Origin: Azospirillum sp. B21 | GTDB taxonomy: Bacteria; Pseudomonadota; Alphaproteobacteria; Azospirillales; Azospirillaceae | Reading direction: 5' to 3' | Length of the DNA stretch: 35,897 bases | Assembly: GCF_008364825.1 (NCBI RefSeq) | Contig: NZ_VTTO01000034.1 | Coordinates: 1 to 35,897 of the forward strand | Part shown: positions 33,569-35,897 of the stretch, in pieces | How the letters are laid out: each line of letters starts with the position of its first letter | Numbering within the stretch: the stretch's first letter is position 1 | Notes under the pieces: generated by a model | What the model was told of the DNA's origin: nothing | What the model saw: the letters and a program-made list of their open reading frames with translations, nothing else | Database searches by the model: none | Program-made: the position numbers and the translations under genes

Positions 33569-35032
33569 ATGAAGGCAAACATCACCCAGGCCGCCCCGGC
33601 GCCGTCCCCTGCGGCGGCCTCGCCCCTTCAGGCCTCGCCCCGTCCGGTATCGTCCGTCCCGGCACCTGCCCAGGCGGCCGCTCCCAAGGCGGCACCCCAA
33701 CCATCCGCCCAGGCCGCCTCCCACGGCCTCAGCATCGACATGCTGGAACGGATGCTGGAGCAGCAGCCCAACGACCCCAACGTGTGGAGCGCGCTCGGCG
33801 CCCTGCTGCGGCAGGCCGGCAAGCCGGAACCGGCGATCGCCTGCCAGCGGCGCGCGCTGGAGATCGACCAGCGTCATGTCGGCGCCTGGACCAATCTGGG
33901 CAACGTGCTGGGCGACGTGGAGCGCTATGAAGAGGCAATCGCCGCACAGGAGCATGCGGTGGTGCTGTCGGGCGGCAGCGCCAACCTGCTGTCCAATCTG
34001 GTGGTGGCGCTGCGCCACGGCTGCCGGTTCGACCGCGCGCTGGAGATCCTGGACGTCGCCCTGCGCGCGCGGCCCGGCGACCCGGGCCTGCTGTGGGACC
34101 GCGCGCTGACGCTGCTGCAGGTCGGCCGCTATGCCGAAGGCTTCCGCGACTACGACTCCCGCCTGTCGCTGCCCAGCTACCAGAACCGCATCGCGGAAGG
34201 CCCGATGTGGGATGGACGGCCGCTCAACGGCAAGACCATCCTGCTGACCACCGAACAGGGCTTCGGCGACGTGCTGCTGACCGCGCGCTATGTGCCGCTG
34301 GTCAAGGCGCGGGGCGGCCGGGTCCTGCTGGAATGCCATCCGGAGCTGCAGCGCCTGCTGTCCGGGCTGGAGGGGATCGACGGCTTCGTGCGCGCCGGCA
34401 CCGCCTATCCGGCCTACGACGTCCATTGCCCGCTGATGAGCCTGCCGCACCGGCTGGGCACGACCATCGACACGGTGCCGCCGCCCACCCGCCTGACCGT
34501 CCCGGCCGAAGCGCGCGAGAAGGCCGCCCGGCTGGTGCCCGGCCATGACGGCACGATCAAGGTCGGCATCATCTGGTCCGGCCGTGTCACCTTCAAGGAC
34601 AACGCACGGCGCGCCACCACGCTCAGCCGGTTCCTGCGTTTCCTCGACGTGCCGAAGGTGCGGCTCTACAGCATCCAGAAAGGGCCGCCGGAGGCGGAGC
34701 TGGAGACGCTCGGCACCTCCACCCTGATCACGCCGCTGGGCCCGCACTTCAATGATTTCGCCGACACCGCGGCGGTGCTGGAACGGCTCGATCTGGTGAT
34801 CATGACCGACAGCTCGGTCGCGCATCTGGCCGGCTCGCTCGGCCGTCCGGTGTGGAACCTGCTGCAGTTCATGCCCTACTGGGTCTATGGCGACGGCAAG
34901 ACAGGGGGGGGCGACACCACCCCCTGGTACCCGTCGATGCGCCTGTTCCGCCAGACCACGCCCGGCGACTGGGACAGCGTGTTCGCCGCCGCCGAACAGG
35001 CCCTGCGTCAGGTGGTGGCGCTCCGGACCTGA
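33569..35032 (+). CDS. TPR-glycosyltransferase (GT9/GT41-like), third copy
   Basis: 487 residues. The ATG at 33569 lacks an obvious ribosome site. Residues 1-50 are Ala/Pro-rich, like the arm of the RHH protein just upstream. Residues 55-190 hold about three to four TPR units (ALLRQAGKPEPAIACQRRAL). The GT-B domain follows with TEQGFGDVLLTARYVPLVK and MTDSSVAHLAGSLGRPVW. It belongs to the same family as the genes at 4789 and 24951 but is divergent and has fewer TPRs, with an insert at WVYGDGKTGGGDTTPW. It is complete with respect to the glycosyltransferase domain. Role by family: cytosolic protein glycosylation. Its link to the RHH/ParA pair is positional only. Confidence 0.88.
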   Translation: MKANITQAAPAPSPAAASPLQASPRPVSSVPAPAQAAAPKAAPQPSAQAASHGLSIDMLERMLEQQPNDPNVWSALGALLRQAGKPEPAIACQRRALEIDQRHVGAWTNLGNVLGDVERYEEAIAAQEHAVVLSGGSANLLSNLVVALRHGCRFDRALEILDVALRARPGDPGLLWDRALTLLQVGRYAEGFRDYDSRLSLPSYQNRIAEGPMWDGRPLNGKTILLTTEQGFGDVLLTARYVPLVKARGGRVLLECHPELQRLLSGLEGIDGFVRAGTAYPAYDVHCPLMSLPHRLGTTIDTVPPPTRLTVPAEAREKAARLVPGHDGTIKVGIIWSGRVTFKDNARRATTLSRFLRFLDVPKVRLYSIQKGPPEAELETLGTSTLITPLGPHFNDFADTAAVLERLDLVIMTDSSVAHLAGSLGRPVWNLLQFMPYWVYGDGKTGGGDTTPWYPSMRLFRQTTPGDWDSVFAAAEQALRQVVALRT

Positions 35033-35082
35033 GTGGCGGAGCTACGGGCGCAGACGACAAGGGGGGAGCGGCATCGCTCGGC

Positions 35083-35793
35083 CTAGTGGTCTGCAAGGCG
35101 GCGGCGGACACGGGCGATGGCGCGGTCGGTGTCGGCAATCAGGGCATCGAGTGCGCCGTAGTCGATCTCCAGGCGCTCCACACGCTCCGGGCGGGCAGGC
35201 GGCCCGGGGGCAGGCTGCAGCTCGGGCGCACTCACCGGCTCGGACTCCACGCTCCTGGGCGGCCGGCCGCGCCGGTGCCCGTAGCGGCGCGGCCCGGCGG
35301 TCTCGCTGCGGATGCCGGCGTGACCGGGCAGGCCGTAAAGACGGTGGGAACCGCGTCCGGTCACCTCCACCGCCGCTCCACAGTCGACCAGCTCCGCCAG
35401 CATCACCCCGGCGCCGCGCAACGAGCAGCCGAGCAGGGCGGCGAGACGGACGGGACCCAACAGCGGTGCGGCGGCGAGCAGGTCGACGGCGGCCGGCAGG
35501 CGGCTGGTGGACCGACGGGGACCAAGGGCGGCGCGGGCAGCCCGCCAAGCCTGCTCGAGGCGGCGCAGCGTGAGAACTCCCTCCTCCGCCTCGCGTTCCA
35601 GGCTGCGGGCAAAGGCCAGCAACCACCCCTCCTCGTCCATCGGGCTGTCCGGGTGCAGCGTGTCGGCACCGGCCAGGATGGGGAGCAGGGTGCGGGTCAT
35701 GCCGGTGGCCTGCAGCGCCGCCGGCAAGGCGGCGCGCACCGCTCCGCGGGGTCGATCGTCGGCGATCCAACCCCGCATCGCCCGGGCGAGCAT
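35083..35793 (-). CDS. Plasmid-type helix-turn-helix protein (DUF1612/DUF1403-like), possibly N-truncated
   Basis: 236 residues from the ATG at 35793; a TGA closes the frame about 20 codons upstream. An HTH-like segment at about residues 100-150 (VDLLAAAPLLGPVRLAALLG then GAGVMLAELVDCGAAVEVTG) ends in GRGSHRLYGL. This is the pattern I recall for DUF1612/RHE_PE00001 or DUF1403 proteins common on rhizobial and Azospirillum plasmids. Those proteins are longer (over 300 residues), so the N-terminal part may be missing or shifted. A good ribosome site, AGGAG, and a GTG sit in another frame near 35848, hinting at a frameshift. Function unknown; link to replicons is by association. Confidence 0.55.
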   Translation of the reverse strand: MLARAMRGWIADDRPRGAVRAALPAALQATGMTRTLLPILAGADTLHPDSPMDEEGWLLAFARSLEREAEEGVLTLRRLEQAWRAARAALGPRRSTSRLPAAVDLLAAAPLLGPVRLAALLGCSLRGAGVMLAELVDCGAAVEVTGRGSHRLYGLPGHAGIRSETAGPRRYGHRRGRPPRSVESEPVSAPELQPAPGPPARPERVERLEIDYGALDALIADTDRAIARVRRRLADH

Positions 35794-35897
35794 CGGCAGC
35801 CGGGCGCCGGGGGAAGGCCGGGTGTCGCTTTCTCCTGAGAATTTTCACGCGGCTTGACCAAGATCGTATCGACGGATCAAGGGCTTCTATGCAAAGC

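Noticed and set aside
35042..35848. 268-residue minus-strand frame starting at the GTG with a good ribosome site
   Set aside because: Its product is Arg/Pro-rich and lacks the HTH found in the overlapping frame; only its 5' end may matter, as part of a possible frameshift.
1..35897. tRNA, rRNA, riboswitch or CRISPR features
   Set aside because: No stretch showed the expected conserved sequence or fold by eye; a covariance-model search would be needed to be certain.

Overview
The window is high-GC DNA with dense genes and the codon use of an alphaproteobacterium. Gene content (TPR-fused glycosyltransferases and methyltransferases, FkbM methyltransferases, a small ParA, a plasmid/chromid-type helix-turn-helix protein) best fits an Azospirillum-like member of the Rhodospirillales, probably on a chromid or megaplasmid. 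That assignment is inference; no rRNA, tRNA or other taxonomic marker is present. I saw no CRISPR array.

Layout. (1) 1-4118, minus strand: the 5' part of a giant gene encoding about fifty 26-residue beta-solenoid-like repeats, running off the left edge. (2) 4.8-10.7 kb, plus: a TPR-glycosyltransferase fused to a DUF6165-like domain, a 1004-residue TPR-methyltransferase, and a small DxD glycosyltransferase-like protein. (3) 10.75-13.1 kb: a decayed IS5-type transposase, an AT-richer glycosyltransferase-like gene and an FkbM methyltransferase, the last two on the minus strand. (4) 13.3-17.2 kb, plus: an asparagine synthase and a polytopic membrane protein with overlapping ATGA, ending in a terminator shared with a convergent GtrB/ArnC-like glycosyltransferase. 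(5) 18.5-19.3 kb: a broken glycosyltransferase with three in-frame amber codons and a frameshift. (6) 19.5-24.8 kb, minus: an AT-richer FkbM-like gene, a flippase-like LPG_synthase_TM protein, two overlapping methyltransferase genes and a GT4 glycosyltransferase. (7) 24.9-29.1 kb: a second TPR-glycosyltransferase, an FkbM methyltransferase and a TPR-GT-A protein. (8) 29.2-33.4 kb: a small ParA and, 3 kb away, a ribbon-helix-helix (RHH) protein, surrounded by repeated TCATGA motifs and separated by a LysR regulator with a divergent quinone reductase-like gene. (9) 33.5-35.9 kb: a third TPR-glycosyltransferase and a plasmid-type HTH protein.

Much of the window reads as a surface-glycan or protein-glycosylation island. 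Cytosolic TPR scaffolds carry different catalytic domains (GT-B, GT-A, methyltransferase), alongside membrane-bound glycan enzymes. The giant Thr/Ser-rich repeat protein is a plausible but untested substrate. The most interesting non-standard signal is the TCATGA repeat family around parA and the RHH gene, which looks like a type Ib partition (or ParA-based positioning) system with dispersed sites. A second is a roughly 490-bp patch of about 96% identity between two TPR-glycosyltransferase genes 20 kb apart, which suggests gene conversion.
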